The notes beneath the pieces were generated by a model, which was not told where the DNA came from, searched no databases, and was given only the letters and a program-made list of their open reading frames with translations. The position numbers were made by a program, and so were the translations under genes. A stretch of 64,000 bases of DNA from Agarophyton chilense (taxonomy: Eukaryota > Rhodophyta > Florideophyceae > Gracilariales > Gracilariaceae), in NCBI GenBank assembly GCA_030374765.1, contig JARGXX010000099.1:1612001-1676000 (forward strand), read 5' to 3'. Each line of letters starts with the position of its first letter. The stretch's first letter is position 1. Shown here piece by piece: positions 20,509 to 33,134 of the stretch.

Positions 20509-23500
20509 GCGATTTTGATTCATGCTCTTCCACCATTTGTGTGAAAAGTCATTCTTACGAGCGATTTCAGGAACAAGATTATAAACAGAAAATGGAAGCA
20601 AATTCTACTTTGTGAACAGAAAGATGACGCCAGTATATAGATCCTTCGAAGGACTTTATTTTCATCGGTAGAGATGGGCTTGGGCTGGACTTTTGACTTT
20701 CACAATTTGGTCTGAACTCAATTGCAGTGCATTCCGAAGAAGACTGAGTCTTCATAAATTCGAAAGGTTTTGGTTTCCGTTGACGACCCACCCCTCGGCC
20801 CGTTTCGCTACTCTTCAGAGATGATAAAGCCAAGGATTCAAAGTGAACGCGGGGTGTGCGTGCACATCACTGCAATTCTTTGTGCCTGACTCAGTTACCG
20901 CGTTCTCGCACATCTATTCAGCACGCTGCTCGATAACAGCGGCGTTTCAGAAGAGAAAAGCACGTGGAATGTCGTCGGGCAGCTCAAGAGTGAGTCATCA
21001 GGTTCTTAATTGACAGAGGGAAGTAGTTAAACGTAGGGTTAAGGGCTGTCCATAGCGACAGGATGCGATGAAACACTGACTGCCAAATTGAGAGCCCTTT
21101 AGAGAAAACTTTCAAAAATGGCCCCACAAAATTTCAGAGCAAACCAGCTCTTTAAGAGCTGATCCCACAGTGAACAATTGAGATACTGTGACATCACGAT
21201 GTGACCGTCGCCTCGGGTTCCAAGACACTTCATATCGGAAACTGCCTGCAGTGTCATGAAAGCCACTCAGAAAAACAAAGGAAACAAAACGTCGCACATT
21301 TGCCATCGCACGGGCCTCTTGGCATTGCACTACTTTTTTAGTCCTCGTTGCAGGATCGCGCGCAGAACGCTCCGCAAAAGACGATCATTTTGGGAAATAA
21401 ACTACAATCTCTCTGATGGCGAATTCATATCATGCTATTGACTTCCTAGAGCGTCTGTCCAACGACTTTTAACATCCCTCCGTCCATTGTTATCCCAATA
21501 CAACAAAGAAGAATATCACGATGAATTGTAAGTGCATTTCAACAGTAGAGCCATAGCAGCTGCTACATAACTTGGGGCCTTTTTCCGCTTAATTTTTGGA
21601 GCTAGTTACTGGGGTCTTATTTCTAATTATTAATTATCATTATACACCGTCGACAACATTTCCGGAAACGTTCTTGGTTCTTGTGACGACTTCTTAGAGT
21701 TCGACGGTTTTTCATCAAAAGCAAGCATCAAAACATATCAAAAAAGGGCCTTAGATTTTACCATATCCGACGAGGCTATGAATCTTTTTCTCGTTTAAGT
21801 CGGAGCCTGAGATGAGACTCTAAGTTTTTTGCAGAAGCCGACAAAGGAACTTAACAATCAACACTTTTACACCAGGAAAAGCGGGTTTGGAGTTCTTGTT
21901 CAGGCGTTTGTTGACGTAAAGTATCGGTTTATTGCGTCATCAGCAGTTTGTGTGGGATCTACGGTTGACGGCATGGCTCCTTATTACTTGAACATTGGCA
22001 GATTTCTATAACAAATAGGTCTTTCTAAGGGCTCCCGGATAGCTTTAGATGAGGCGTATGGGTTTACGACTTTTATAATTACTCTGACTTCGCGCTGTAT
22101 CGCTAGAAGATATCAAGATGGTTTTACCGTTTGCCTTTGCTCTCATCGTGTTCATGTGAGGCAGGTTTTTGGAAAGCTTAAACGACAATGGAGTATTATG
22201 TATATATCTCTTCAGTACAATCTGCCAAAAGTATTAGTAATTGTGAAAACTGCGATAAGGCTCCATAACTACTGCATCAATTTGTAGTGCAATGCCCCAA
22301 GAGGGGAAAAGACACTCAAGGTGTTCGAAGCCTTGCTCCCTTCTTAAGGGAACTCAGCGCAGAGCCTTCTGTATCTCATAGCCTTGGTTGTAACTCCACA
22401 GAGACTTCAAGACATATCACGGAAATGGGGATAGAAAAGGGTATGAAGTGTACAATAAAAATGCAGATAAACCTTGCAACACGAGAAATAAATGAATAAA
22501 CAAAATGGAAAACTCCAACGGAGCAGTAGAAACATCAAGAAACCAATAAATAACCCAATATTGGGGCGGAGAAGAAACCTGTAACACACAGTAAAATATA
22601 AGTATAAAAGAAACAGGTAAAACACGCAAAGTGTCGTAAGAATCACCCTTTAAGAGATGCTGGTGGGATAAGTGAACCGATAGCAATCCGGATATCTCCG
22701 AAGAAAGTAGTAATCCTGCAAAGGCAGTCACAGTTAGAGCCGAACTCTCGGTACCCATTTTCTTGGTGATGGCGACGGCGAGATCGCCGAAGCCCAAGCA
22801 CTGTTCTACTGTGGCCACTAGACTAATTAATTAAATTAAATAAACTAATGTAGTGCCACTTATTATATTACTACATTTTCAATTAATGTACTTCTCATAT
22901 GGGGACCCATTATAGCGGGGATCCCAGCCTTCTAAACATACCACGTTACCATCGCGCCAAAATTCTACAAAGTTCTTCTCATAAGTAGAGCATCCCCCAC
23001 AAAAGTATCAATACTAACTTATGAGTATCCGACACCGGAATATCGCCGAGAACGTTGCACTACACAATTCTGATGATTCTTGTGATATTTGTGGTCTTCT
23101 GGTAGTGTTTTTGAGTCTGAAGCCCGTGAATGTTTGGAGAGATGGCTTGCGTGGTCAACCAATGGGTATGATTTTTATTTCGATCCTTTGGAAGACGACA
23201 ACTTCACTAGCGACATTCGCCTTTCTGAAGCTAGTGTGAACTTTGCTGACAATTACTCGAACACGCGTGTCAGACTGTGTCGAATTATTGAGAAGCTTAA
23301 GTTTGTGCGTCTTTGTTTGCGGTAAATCGGTACCCGGTGCCGTGACGAAAGCATAAGAGGCAATCGGTCCAATAGACTCTAGGCGTTGACTGCTGCTAGC
23401 GGTGATGTGGTTGGGCTGGTTGGAGTGTCGCAGTGCGTTGCAAACCCGTCCCTCACCAGCAGCGTGGTGCAGAAATGCGACGCGGCCACCGTGCTATCGA

Positions 23501-24800
23501 ATGAATTGCACGCCACGTTCTCCGACGCACATATGTAGGTGGTCAAAACGTTTTAGTAGCAACACCGTGCCGCGATCAGAGGCGCGTTGCGCGCGTAAGA
23601 CACACATTATCCATTCGCTTTGTGCAATGTGACAATGACAAGGGCAGCTCACAGGTGCAAATCCCCTTTCTTATCGATCTAATTCGCGACTGTACGCAGC
23701 ACGTGTTGAAGCACAAAAAAGACAAGATGAGCCGCCCCTGACTCATTATCATGGTCACCAAGCGCCTTCGCATCATGTAGTACTTGCTTCGCACCAATTC
23801 AGAGGCTCAAATACGCTTCGTCAACGAGCTCGCCTTGCCTCCCAACTTCGTCATCCACAGCGACCGCCAGCAAGGCGATAGGAAAAACGCTACGCCCAGG
23901 TTGCACTGATGTTCTGCCACACACACACATCTTCTTGAGGAATCCAATGACGCTTAACGCAATGCATTACTCGAAAAAACGGTCAGCAACGCCCATGTCC
24001 AATCTCGTACTTCCTCCTCTTCTCGCGCGTGCCTCACACGCTCGTTTTTATAGCAAGCGCGAGCCACGCAAACAGTGGTGAGTCGGTCGCGGGAAGCTTT
24101 CAAAGCCATACACATGTACAGAGTATATACGAACGGAAAGTTGAGGACGCTCTCTGCGCAGCAGGTATGTGGCGCAAAGGGACGCGCAAGGCCGAGTGCC
24201 TTGTGGTCTTCCCATTGCGATCTAACTCTGAATCTAACTCTGAATCTCACCCTGAAGCTCAAGCCTCGTTTGGGCTTTGAGTGCCGCATAGTTTCATAGT
24301 TTCGCACCGCCACGCTCGCCGTCACAGCGTACTGCCTTCATACCCGACCCTTCCGTCAGGCGAAGCGCACGCGCCCCGGGACACTTGTGTGTGCTGTCAT
24401 GTTCTTGTCCACTCTGCTGGTTGTTGCCTCCAAGCAAGCCACCAACACCTCTCAACGTCGCGCACCGATACGCGTGGCACATGCGAACACGTCAGGGTGA
24501 GAATCCCATTGTGACGTTGGCAATGTGTGCGCGAAGCAAAGTGCTGTGCTTTCGATTCTCTAGGCGAAAACAAAGCGAAAGTGACGTGAAAGTGACGCAC
24601 ATCGAGGTTGGTTCCGGCGCGCTCTACATGCGAGCCGTGCGTTGAGCTTGGTTCATGATTATCTCGTCGGCGCAGCAGGATATGGGCTTGCGCGTGCTAC
24701 AGGCTGGCGGCGTGCGGCCGTACCTGGGAAGCATCATTACAGAGACCGTACGCTGCAAATAACCCGTCCGCGTAACCGTCGTCGTCCCCCGCTACAAATG
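20509..24800. other. Long intergenic tract without a supported gene
   Basis: About 4.3 kb, AT-richer than the gene cluster. A short - frame at 20579-20833 (84 codons), an FW-rich - frame at 22417-22818 and a + frame at 23089-23325 were read and match nothing. From about 23900 base composition becomes GC-richer, with CT-rich tracts like those before the first gene, so a decayed gene or promoter copy may lie at 23900-24900. Confidence 0.4.
24221..24256 (+). repeat. 12-bp tandem repeat, three units
   Basis: Two perfect copies of TCTAACTCTGAA are followed by one diverged copy (TCTCACCCTGAA). The architecture (two perfect, one decayed, 12 bp) is the same as at 6396-6431, though the sequence differs. 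Confidence 0.6.
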
Positions 24801-26402
24801 CCCCACGTCTTGCTTGCGTGTTTCATCCTAACCTCCCCTCCACCCCCACCCGTCGCTGTTGCTTTGGGGCATACCTAATAGAATGCGCTCAGACAGGTGC
24901 ACGCCACAGCCGCCCTGTTCCATGTGCAGAGAGCCAACGTTGTGCATTCTCCGCAAACCCTCAAGGCCGATGCTTCCCTGCACTATCCGTCGATGCCGCC
25001 CTGCCCGACGCTCGCATCACCCTGGACGATATCCGCCACCGCGCCAACACCATTCTCTTTGATCACCACCAGCAAACCCCTCTGCTGTCCGCTCTGCTCC
25101 AAAACTTTTGTCAACTCACCGACGCACGCAGACAGTATCTGGCCGTTCCCAAATGCAGACAGATAGTTGATGCTTACATTCACGCCTTGCGCCCGCTCAC
25201 CCTGCATCAAAGAAATGGTTCCATCACGTAAATGGACACCGTGGCCGCCAATATCCTACGTTTTATTCCACAGGTCGACGCTGTACACGCAGGGAATCCA
25301 AGTATCTTTTCGCTGATTATTTTCATACCAATCAACAAATCTCCACCTCCATTTAGAACCGTTACATCGAATACTTCGTCAATCAAGGCCCATGCTGCCT
25401 TTGTCCACTTTCTAGACAACGAGTTCCGTCACTTTGGCTGGCCCATGAACTTGCGGCAGCCGCAAACCGACTCTCAAGTAATCTCTTCTATCAATTTTAA
25501 TATCAATCATCTCAGTCACCTGCAGCACGTCGCAGACCAGGGCGACTACATTCCTGATCGAACCAAGTAGCATCGGGCCTGCTCGGACTCGTGGGCAATT
25601 TCTGCCATTCTGTGCACCCCGCTCGCCCGCTTCCGATACCATTTCCTGGAGAGCCTTGATACCCACCCCTCTCCAATTTCTATCATAATCCCAAGAGAGC
25701 CATGTCTCGTTTCGATCGCCCAGAGTGGAATGCCGACTTTGAGTTTGATCGCATTTGAGAGGCTACCACTTTCCTGAGCAAGGACGACATCGACAGCACA
25801 CAGGGCGCCGACGTCAAGTTTACGGAAGTCTTTTATCGGGTCTTTGCCGAGGAGATCGTTTAAGTCTATGAGTTGGCGTCGAGAACCTCTACTAATGATG
25901 CTGAAGCGGACATCCTCATCGCTCATGCTTCGAAGAGTGCCAAAAAACTTTGAAGCCGAGCTGCGCGCGGGTATCATTCGTATTCAGGCGCCGCCGTCGT
26001 TGTCCTTCTTTTTCTTGGCTTTTCTCTCGTCGCTGTATGTGCTCAGTATGAATGAATTCTTCCTAATTTCCTCGGCTAGCTCTGAGCTCAGGATTGCTGA
26101 CGCATTCTGGCGAAGTTTTATTGAACCAAACTATAGCCCTGTGGAAAGAATTTCGAATGGCCCTTGTTTAACATTCAGTTATTCAGATGCTCCGGAGACC
26201 ATCCTTCTACTGCTGCCTGCGTATCTAGCTCTGATGGTACTGGCATTCAAGTCATTATCACACATGCCCACACGCGGGAACCTAGAAACGCAAATGAAGT
26301 CTTTAAAAAGAAGAAGAAGCAACAATCAGAAGTAAAGCGAAAACCAACAGGCAACCTAATATCCAGTAATCAAGGAGCTTCTTCATCTAGTTCACCAAGG
26401 GC
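24801..26402. other. Decayed coding-like sequence, strand unresolved
   Basis: The stretch 24818-25231 + has protein-like codon composition (ARITLDDIRHRANTILFDHH), as does 25232-25570 +. On the opposite strand 25546-25977 is open for 143 codons (LIDLNDLLGKDPIKDFRKLD). Both strands look RNY-like, so the true strand cannot be decided by eye. The frames are short and no family is recognised; it may be a dead gene or an old transposon. Confidence 0.25.
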
Positions 26403-27672
26403 TTATGTAAGCATTTCAATTTGCTTCTCCCACATTTTCGTGTGCTTTCCTTCATTCAGTCTATCCCCCGCCACACCAATCTCGTCCAACAGTTTCTTTC
26501 GATTCAGGAAGTAGGTCACTGAAGACGTGGATCTCTCAGCAGCAGCTCTTGCTTTGTCAGCCTTCCTTAAGTCCTTTTCCTTTTCGTCGGCCTTGAAGTA
26601 GCTGCTAACTGATTCAAAGAATTTAAAACCAGCATCTTCGAACTCTCCTGACGATCTTCTTCGCGACTGAGATCTTGTACCTGAATTGCTTGTAGCACCA
26701 GTTCCCATCTTCACTGTCCATGAACTCTTTAAATTTTGGATTGTTCTGGCCGCTCCTTTTGTAACCAGATAGTGGCAATGAAGGCAGACTTCGAAAGCCG
26801 TTCCAAACTGCCGGCAAGTAAACGCCGGGACGAAATCCTATTGGAGGCTCTTCCGGAGTAATGGGCTCGTCGAATAAGTATTCCAAAGCCTGCTAGGATC
26901 GTAGAAATGCATATTCGTATCCCCCCTCAATGACATTCACCCAAACGTCAGACTGTTTCAATTCCATATCCATTTCGGAGTGCATGATGAGATTCTGGGA
27001 TGCCTTCAGAAAGGCAGACGTGTAATCCGGATCATCTCGTATGAGAAGCACCAAACGTGCAAAATCAGACAGCGTAAACGTCTTCTGTTTTGGCTTGCTA
27101 GGCGGAGCAGAGTTTTGCGTTTCTTTGCTAGATGTGACATCAACAGTGGTTGACTTCGACCCTTTGTTCCACTTTCCAGCAAGATATTCGGAAGGGCTGA
27201 GCTTTCGCTTGGACCTTTGACTGAGTATACTCTTCCCTCGTCCACAAAGTTCCGGATATAGTCTCGCTTTCTTTGCTGCATCTGAATTGGTTCAATGCGC
27301 AATACTACGAATCTCCTGCATACACGGAATGGGCTTGTGAGTGAAAACAAGCAGCCATCGCTTCAAAAACTGGGGATACTCCCGATTTGTTCCTCTCATA
27401 ATATCTTCAACGGTATAGAAGTTATCCTCAATGCAGGGTTTGTAAGTAAACGTTACTATTTGTGCTATAGGTACTGCTCGAGATGTTCCAGATACTTTGT
27501 ATTGAGCGCCAACACCCCATAAATTGAACATTTCTTTCAGGGTTTGCAATGATTGACTACAAAGAAATACGTTTGCTTTATGCATATCAGAATCCTTACA
27601 CACGCTTTTCCAATGTGAAGAGAGTGATTTGACTTCATCTTTGCGTATGTGTGCCATTTTGAAGCGCAACAA
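26403..27672 (-). pseudogene. Decayed ORF of an unrecognised transposon-like family, copy A
   Basis: Reading the - strand from 27672, a protein-like frame begins MLRFKMAHIRKDEVKSLSSH. A shifted frame then runs from about 27245 with KQKTFTLSDFARLVLLIRDD and on to EPITPEEPPIGFRPGVYLPA. It is interrupted by a TAG near 26896, and near 26640 it shifts into a frame ending in a charged helix (KMWEKQIEMLT). So there is one nonsense change and at least two shifts over 1.27 kb. The family is not recognised. Short motifs (F-S/T-L-x-x-F-A-R-L and a later Pro/Arg motif) recur in copy B at 29163-29715. Confidence 0.45.
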
Positions 27673-28460
27673 GAAGCTCTGAAATAGCTAACGTCACTTT
27701 GTTCCTTTCGGGCTTTGTTTTGGCGCGTTTAGTCGCGTGAGGAGCGTTTTTCGTAGACAAAGAGGACTTACTGCTCTGAAAAATTTGAGGAAGGGGAGTT
27801 TATGGTGTTTTAAATTAAAAGATTTGCGAAGTGAGAAGCTCGGCGAAGCTTCTGGGCAGGTAGAGAAAGGAAAAAAAGTGAGCGTCCCTGCCAAACGGGA
27901 AAGTCGAGGGTCGTATGGTTTTGCGTTGTACGAATCTGATTGCCTCTAAAACCTGCTAATTGGCTTTTGGGAAACATATCAGTTCTCGTTTATCACTGCA
28001 GTGACTTCTCCGAAAGAGCATGTTGCAAGCACAATTTTGGATCACTTAGAATACCCAAATGAATCTGGAATCGAATTGGTTATTGTTGAACTTTTGAATA
28101 GCCACCGTTTTTGGATCTATTATGAAAAGGAAGCCCGAGAGTCAAAGTGATTTTTGAACAGTGCAAAACGCACTTTTGTAGAGCTCTAGTGCACCGTAGA
28201 CTGCCCGTAACCTGGAAGTGAAGGCAAGTGACTCAAAGGCATTCTAAACAAGCGTTCTAACCGTGCCACCGTTTTGGCTTGTTAAAACGTGTACCTGTCT
28301 TCTTGGATTCTGCGTGAGAGCACAACTTTGGCTCAAGTTCAAGAAAAACCAGGGTGATCTAAACAACATCATAACGTTTGCGTCAGATTTCAATTTTTGA
28401 ATATGCAAGACTTATACGGCGTACACTCTTTACTCTGCCCTCCGAAAAACTTCCCGCTCT

Positions 28461-28952
28461 CTACACAGTACAAACTTTTGACGTTCCTCCATCTAAAGTA
28501 CGCTGCCTAATCCAAATCCAAGTGTTTGCCGTCCCAAAATCTACATCGAGCTCCGTCATACTCCATAGCGTCAGCTGCCCCAACCACGTCTCTCTGGCAT
28601 TCACACGCCATCTCCATTCCAGCCAAAAAATGGAGCAGGTACAGCCGAACGTGAACCCCACAGTCTCTTTTCCAACTTTCTGCATCATCCACAACCCTAA
28701 GTAGTTCAGAATGCTGCGCGACCGGCGGCACCAACATTCGTCCTCCAGAGCGATATATTTACGAATACCGTAAAAAAAATAACGTTTCTCCTCTATGTCG
28801 TCTATTGCATCACAATCAATCTCAAAAAATGTTGAAAACTCTTTCTTTGATTCTAAGCCCAATACCGCACGCTTACAGTCAAATAAGACAAATCTGATAG
28901 AACTCAATAAGTTATTAATGTTTTCTATTTCAAAAAGAAGGTCAAGCTGCAA
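28461..28952 (-). CDS. Unrecognised ORF, 163 codons
   Basis: Uninterrupted - frame with an acidic first half (FFEIDCDAIDDIEEKRYFFY) and a Trp/Cys-rich second half. No known motif, no visible promoter, and it sits among decayed elements. It may be a remnant or chance. Confidence 0.2.
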   Translation of the reverse strand: MQLDLLFEIENINNLLSSIRFVLFDCKRAVLGLESKKEFSTFFEIDCDAIDDIEEKRYFFYGIRKYIALEDECWCRRSRSILNYLGLWMMQKVGKETVGFTFGCTCSIFWLEWRWRVNARETWLGQLTLWSMTELDVDFGTANTWIWIRQRTLDGGTSKVCTV

Positions 28953-29162
28953 AACGTTGCGGACTATCTCAAAATAACAAAAGTGGGAATCAAGAATAAG
29001 CTTGTGTTTCGGTTATTGCTCCTTGCGTTGTAGCACGCAATTCTGGGCTCCGAAGTTAAAGGTTGGCGCAATGACTGCAAAACATGCAAGGATTTTGAAA
29101 ATTTTGTGCAATAAGTTCTGGTTTCTGATGCGTACTATACGGAAGAGAGACGTTTGAGTTAG

Positions 29163-29715
29163 TTGTTGAGAAGAAAATGGAAGATGTGGAAAAAAGAATT
29201 GGATCGCAAGCGTTCGATTCTCACTAACATCCATGAAAATATCATTGGCCAAAGTAGTCTGACGAATGGCGACCGCTCTGGTCCACAAAACTTTTCTCTC
29301 GAAGGATTTGCACGTTTGGCTATTGTTCTTAAATATGACAATACTGCTCGTTCGGAAATGATGTGTGGTTTGGGTGGTGGGTCGTATTCTGGAGCGTGCC
29401 GAACGTGATGCAAGATTACCAAGAAGTGAGTAATGGGCTATCATTGCTGAGCGTTTAAAAGATACAAGCTTAGTGACGAGAATGATTTTTTGGTCATATT
29501 TTGATCACCTGGACACCAGTCGCCCTCCACTTTCTCATCGTTCCGCGGCGTTGTTGAAAAAATACTACGGTGATGCTGAACAAAACTTCACCGTTTTTTA
29601 CAAAAATGGTGCGCTTCATGACAAAATGACCCGGAAAATTCCTTACTTTTCTTCTGCGACCTCAGCTGGACATATTTGGAGAATTTTTTTATTTTATTTA
29701 GTTGTGATAGAATAG
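29163..29715 (+). pseudogene. Decayed ORF of an unrecognised transposon-like family, copy B
   Basis: A + frame to 29408 includes QNFSLEGFARLAIVLKYDNT. After a frameshift a second frame (29473-29715) includes DTSRPPLSHRSAALLKKYYG. The order and spacing of these motifs match FTLSDFARLVLL and PEEPPIGFRPGVYLPAVW in copy A (26403-27672 -). It stops in an AT-rich tract near 29715. Confidence 0.4.
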
Positions 29716-30182
29716 CCTTACAGTGCAAGGGGTATTTAGGCGCCTCGTCATTCATACTTACTTGGCTCGAATGACGATTCTCCCTTAGAATCGGGGAGGC
29801 ACCGCTAGGATACAAAATTACCCCCTTTGTAACATTAGTTCCACCAATTGGTCTTCGAACTATCGTTTCCGTAGCTCCAACCTGTAGGACTACGCAGTCA
29901 ACGCCCGCCCACTGCACAAAGTACTCTGGGAGTGCCATCGTCCAGGATACGGAGCTTAGGACGTGCTGTACCAAGCTACCTCAGGTTGAGACCAGTACGT
30001 TGACCCACAAGTCATTGCGTTACACAAATGTTTAGTAAACGTATTTCGATACCTTATTGTTTGGGGGTTGAATAAAAATGTTGTTGAATGAGATTCATTT
30101 CTGCATCGAGAGATTGAGCTTTCTGAAGCATGTGATCGTTGACGTAACTCTTCGCATTATCTCGCAGAATATTTCGCATTAA
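29716..30182. other. Intergenic region
   Basis: 467 bp with no supported gene. The frame of the - ORF ending at 30183 stays open for about 40 codons after its TAG, so this may hold more of that decayed gene. Confidence 0.3.
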
Positions 30183-30665
30183 CTAAACATCCTTATATTT
30201 CGATACCATGTAGTCTTCCAGTGCTATACTGCACTCATTTAAGAAATCCTTCCATAATTCTGCATGTACGCTTGAGAATTTTGATGTTCTGTCCTTGAAA
30301 CGCATGGCCCTATGGTGAGATATCTTTGGAATATCCGTATTATTTGGGCTGACTATGATGGTTTTTGATGGTGCGTGCGATTTATTTTGGACATCAATCG
30401 GGTGTTCAAAATTTCTGGTTTTTGGTGCATCCTGAGATACTGAATTATGTTTCACAAATGATGGAAAACTTAAAGATGGTGTGGAAATTTGAATTGCTTC
30501 TTTGGCAACGATACGGTTTTCATTACGGATGTGAATGGTGTGTGCTAAACGATTCATGATTTTTCCCGGAAGGTGATGTACTAAGTCCATGCCAAGTTTC
30601 CGTGAAAGACCAGCAAAACCGCTGAGTACTGCTATATTGCATAAGACTTGGGGGTTTAAGAGCAT
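30183..30665 (-). pseudogene. Unrecognised ORF, probably C-terminal part of a decayed element gene
   Basis: An open - frame of 160 codons (from MLLNPQVLCNIAVLSGFAGL) ending in TAG at 30183. The same frame continues beyond the stop with protein-like, helix-forming sequence (NILRDNAKSYVNDHMLQKAQ) for about 40 codons, so the TAG may be a nonsense change. Ser/His/Asn-rich, no recognised domain. Confidence 0.3.
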
Positions 30666-33134
30666 GTTCGGGGTACAATCGACTCAAATAAGATTTACCA
30701 GTTGATTCTCAGTAATATCAGAGATGTCACCCAGATAACTTCTGAAAGCATCGAGCTGGGTTTTCTGAGAACTATGATGTATAACTAACGAAGCTCAAAA
30801 AAATCATATTGGGTACAGCTGATACATCACGATTTGGTGGAAACCGAAGAAAAAAAATTCATGGGATTGGAGAATCCATTGGGGTTTCTGGCGGAGGAAA
30901 CGGTAGTCGATTATGTGCCACAGTTTGGGATGGTTAATATGATTCTGGAGGTTGATTACTAGAATTATTTAAAGTACCTCTATCTGCTATATGCGATCTG
31001 GTATAAGCCATTCCTTAATAATGAACAAGTGTTGAGTATTTTCTTTTAACTTTATCTACTAATTTAAAAAAAAGTAATCTTAGTTCTTAAAAAACGGAGT
31101 TATTTAGAGACAATTGTTCTTATTATTTAGAGTCGAACGATAACGAAGACTTAAAGGATGCAACTGAAGCTCGGGAGCCTCAGAGATAATTATCTCACAA
31201 AAGTGGCAGTACACGTCTTTGCGAGAATAGTTTTCGTATATATCTTCACCAAGCATGGCCACCCCGGTCACTATTGTAAAGATAAGCAACTAGTACAATA
31301 CTTCTACCCCTTTTGGTTCTTACAGTCGACCATAAAGGTAAACCTAGTGTCCTTATGGGTTTCCAGACCCGCCTGCGCTGTGCATCACCGTCTACCAACG
31401 TGGTCTTAGTACGCCCGCCGTTCCTGTTCCACCTTTCAGTGGCCGGTGCTGCCACACTTTACAGGTATCCTCAATCTCCTCCTCCGAGGTCAAGCCCATC
31501 ATGTGCTCCCTAGAACCGACAGGTTTTACACCCCCTCGCTACCGTTTTGGTTTATATCACACTACTCTCGACTACTGGCAATGACAGGTTTTGGTTTATA
31601 TCACACTACTCTCGACTACTGGCAATGACAGGTGCATAGAGGCCAGAAGTAAGTGACAAAGCCGCAATAATCAACTCCAAGTTTTCACAGTACCCAAAAG
31701 TTCCACCAGTGAAATATTTCCCGTCAAAGTTGACACAGAGTTGTATTTAAAAGAACGGTTGCCCTAAATTCCGTAATTTGGGGCAAAATTCTAGCGGAGA
31801 AGCGAAAGCGTTTGTAACCTGTCGACGTAAGCGGAGCGGAATTAGTCGGAGCGGCGGGTTTGGCGTAATATATTCAAAACTATGCGGAGCGGCGGGTCCG
31901 GCATTTGTGGAGCAGAATTTTGTGGAGCAGCGGGGTAGAAGATAGTTTTGAAGAAGTCTGGAATTTTTTATTGTGACGGTTACGATGATGAAATAGAGAG
32001 ACGGGGAATGGTCTGGTCTCAGTCTTGAATGCCCTTCTGTTACAAAAATATTATAAGTCAAACCAGCTGTTCACAATCGTATCGTAGGTACCTGCAATTC
32101 AAACCACACAATTATAAAACTATTATATTGTAAACATTTTTATAGATAGACTAATATCAGACTACCCAAGCAGTAGCGATACTCGAATTCCACTCCTAAC
32201 GAGATATTTTCTCCCGGTGATTGTTTTTGTACGTTTCTATGCTTACTAAAATAGTTTATACAATAGGCAAGGAAGGCAAGTTCATACAGTTTTTGATTTC
32301 AGAAAATGTATTAAAGATTGCTGGGAAAAGACTGAAAGAAGTGCTATCAATTGTTTTACAAAATCAATTAAAAAGCGCTTAATAAGTTGTTATAAAGGCT
32401 AAACAAGCTGAAATAAACGACTGAAATCGCGTCAGCGTAATTATGATGCAACAAGGGTTGTGTTTTAGAAACAGTATTTCAACTTCAAATTTGTCACACT
32501 GATTTCGTTAGCTTTACTGTAGACAACACGTCAATTTTTGGAAATTCTGGTTGAGAGCAATTTTTTTGAATCTGTCTTCTCTGAAAATTTCGAATATCCC
32601 GCTAAGATTCTACCTTCCCCAGAGGATTAAAGGGGAACATGGGTAAAAGTGGAGCAATATTGTTGGGAAACGAAGCAAGTGCTCTGTACGAGGTTACAGT
32701 AACCAAGGGAGACAAGAATGGATCAAGCAGCAACTCCAGGAAATTTGCAGTTGTGTTCTTCAGCACAAACCAGAAGCAATGCAGCAGTTTCTTAGGGCAA
32801 GACTAGAACTGCGCTAAATTGTGCAATATATCCATATTATAGAGTTTTCGTCGCTTGTGGCATCCCTACCAGTGTGCTTTACCTATATTTGGGAGCAAAA
32901 ATTATGCCTTAGGCTCTATATCGATCTCAATCTCGCAGCAATATAGAGCTGGATATAGAACGCAACCCGTCTCCAAAGCATTGAAAACTAAGACTGCTGA
33001 AGCCAATAAGATCTCAAACACTATATCTGCGACAGAAGATTTTTTCCAAAGGCTTCATGCCTTGGCGCGCAAACTTTTGGCGCCAGCGCTCTCTTCAAGA
33101 TCTCCCCCACTACCCACGACAAAGACGTGGAACA
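30666..33134. other. AT-rich intergenic tract
   Basis: About 2.5 kb with no supported gene. It holds a perfect 44-bp tandem duplication at 31544-31631 and, at about 31825-31930, several GGAGCGGCGGGT-like repeats within otherwise AT-rich sequence. Confidence 0.4.
31544..31631 (+). repeat. Perfect 44-bp tandem duplication
   Basis: Two identical copies (31544-31587 and 31588-31631), each beginning GTTTTGGTTTATATCAC and ending GGCAATGACAG. The absence of any difference implies a recent duplication (or an assembly artefact). Confidence 0.85.

Noticed and set aside
22417-22818. Hydrophobic - ORF of 133 codons
   Set aside because: Phe/Leu-rich reading of A-rich DNA without a motif or promoter.
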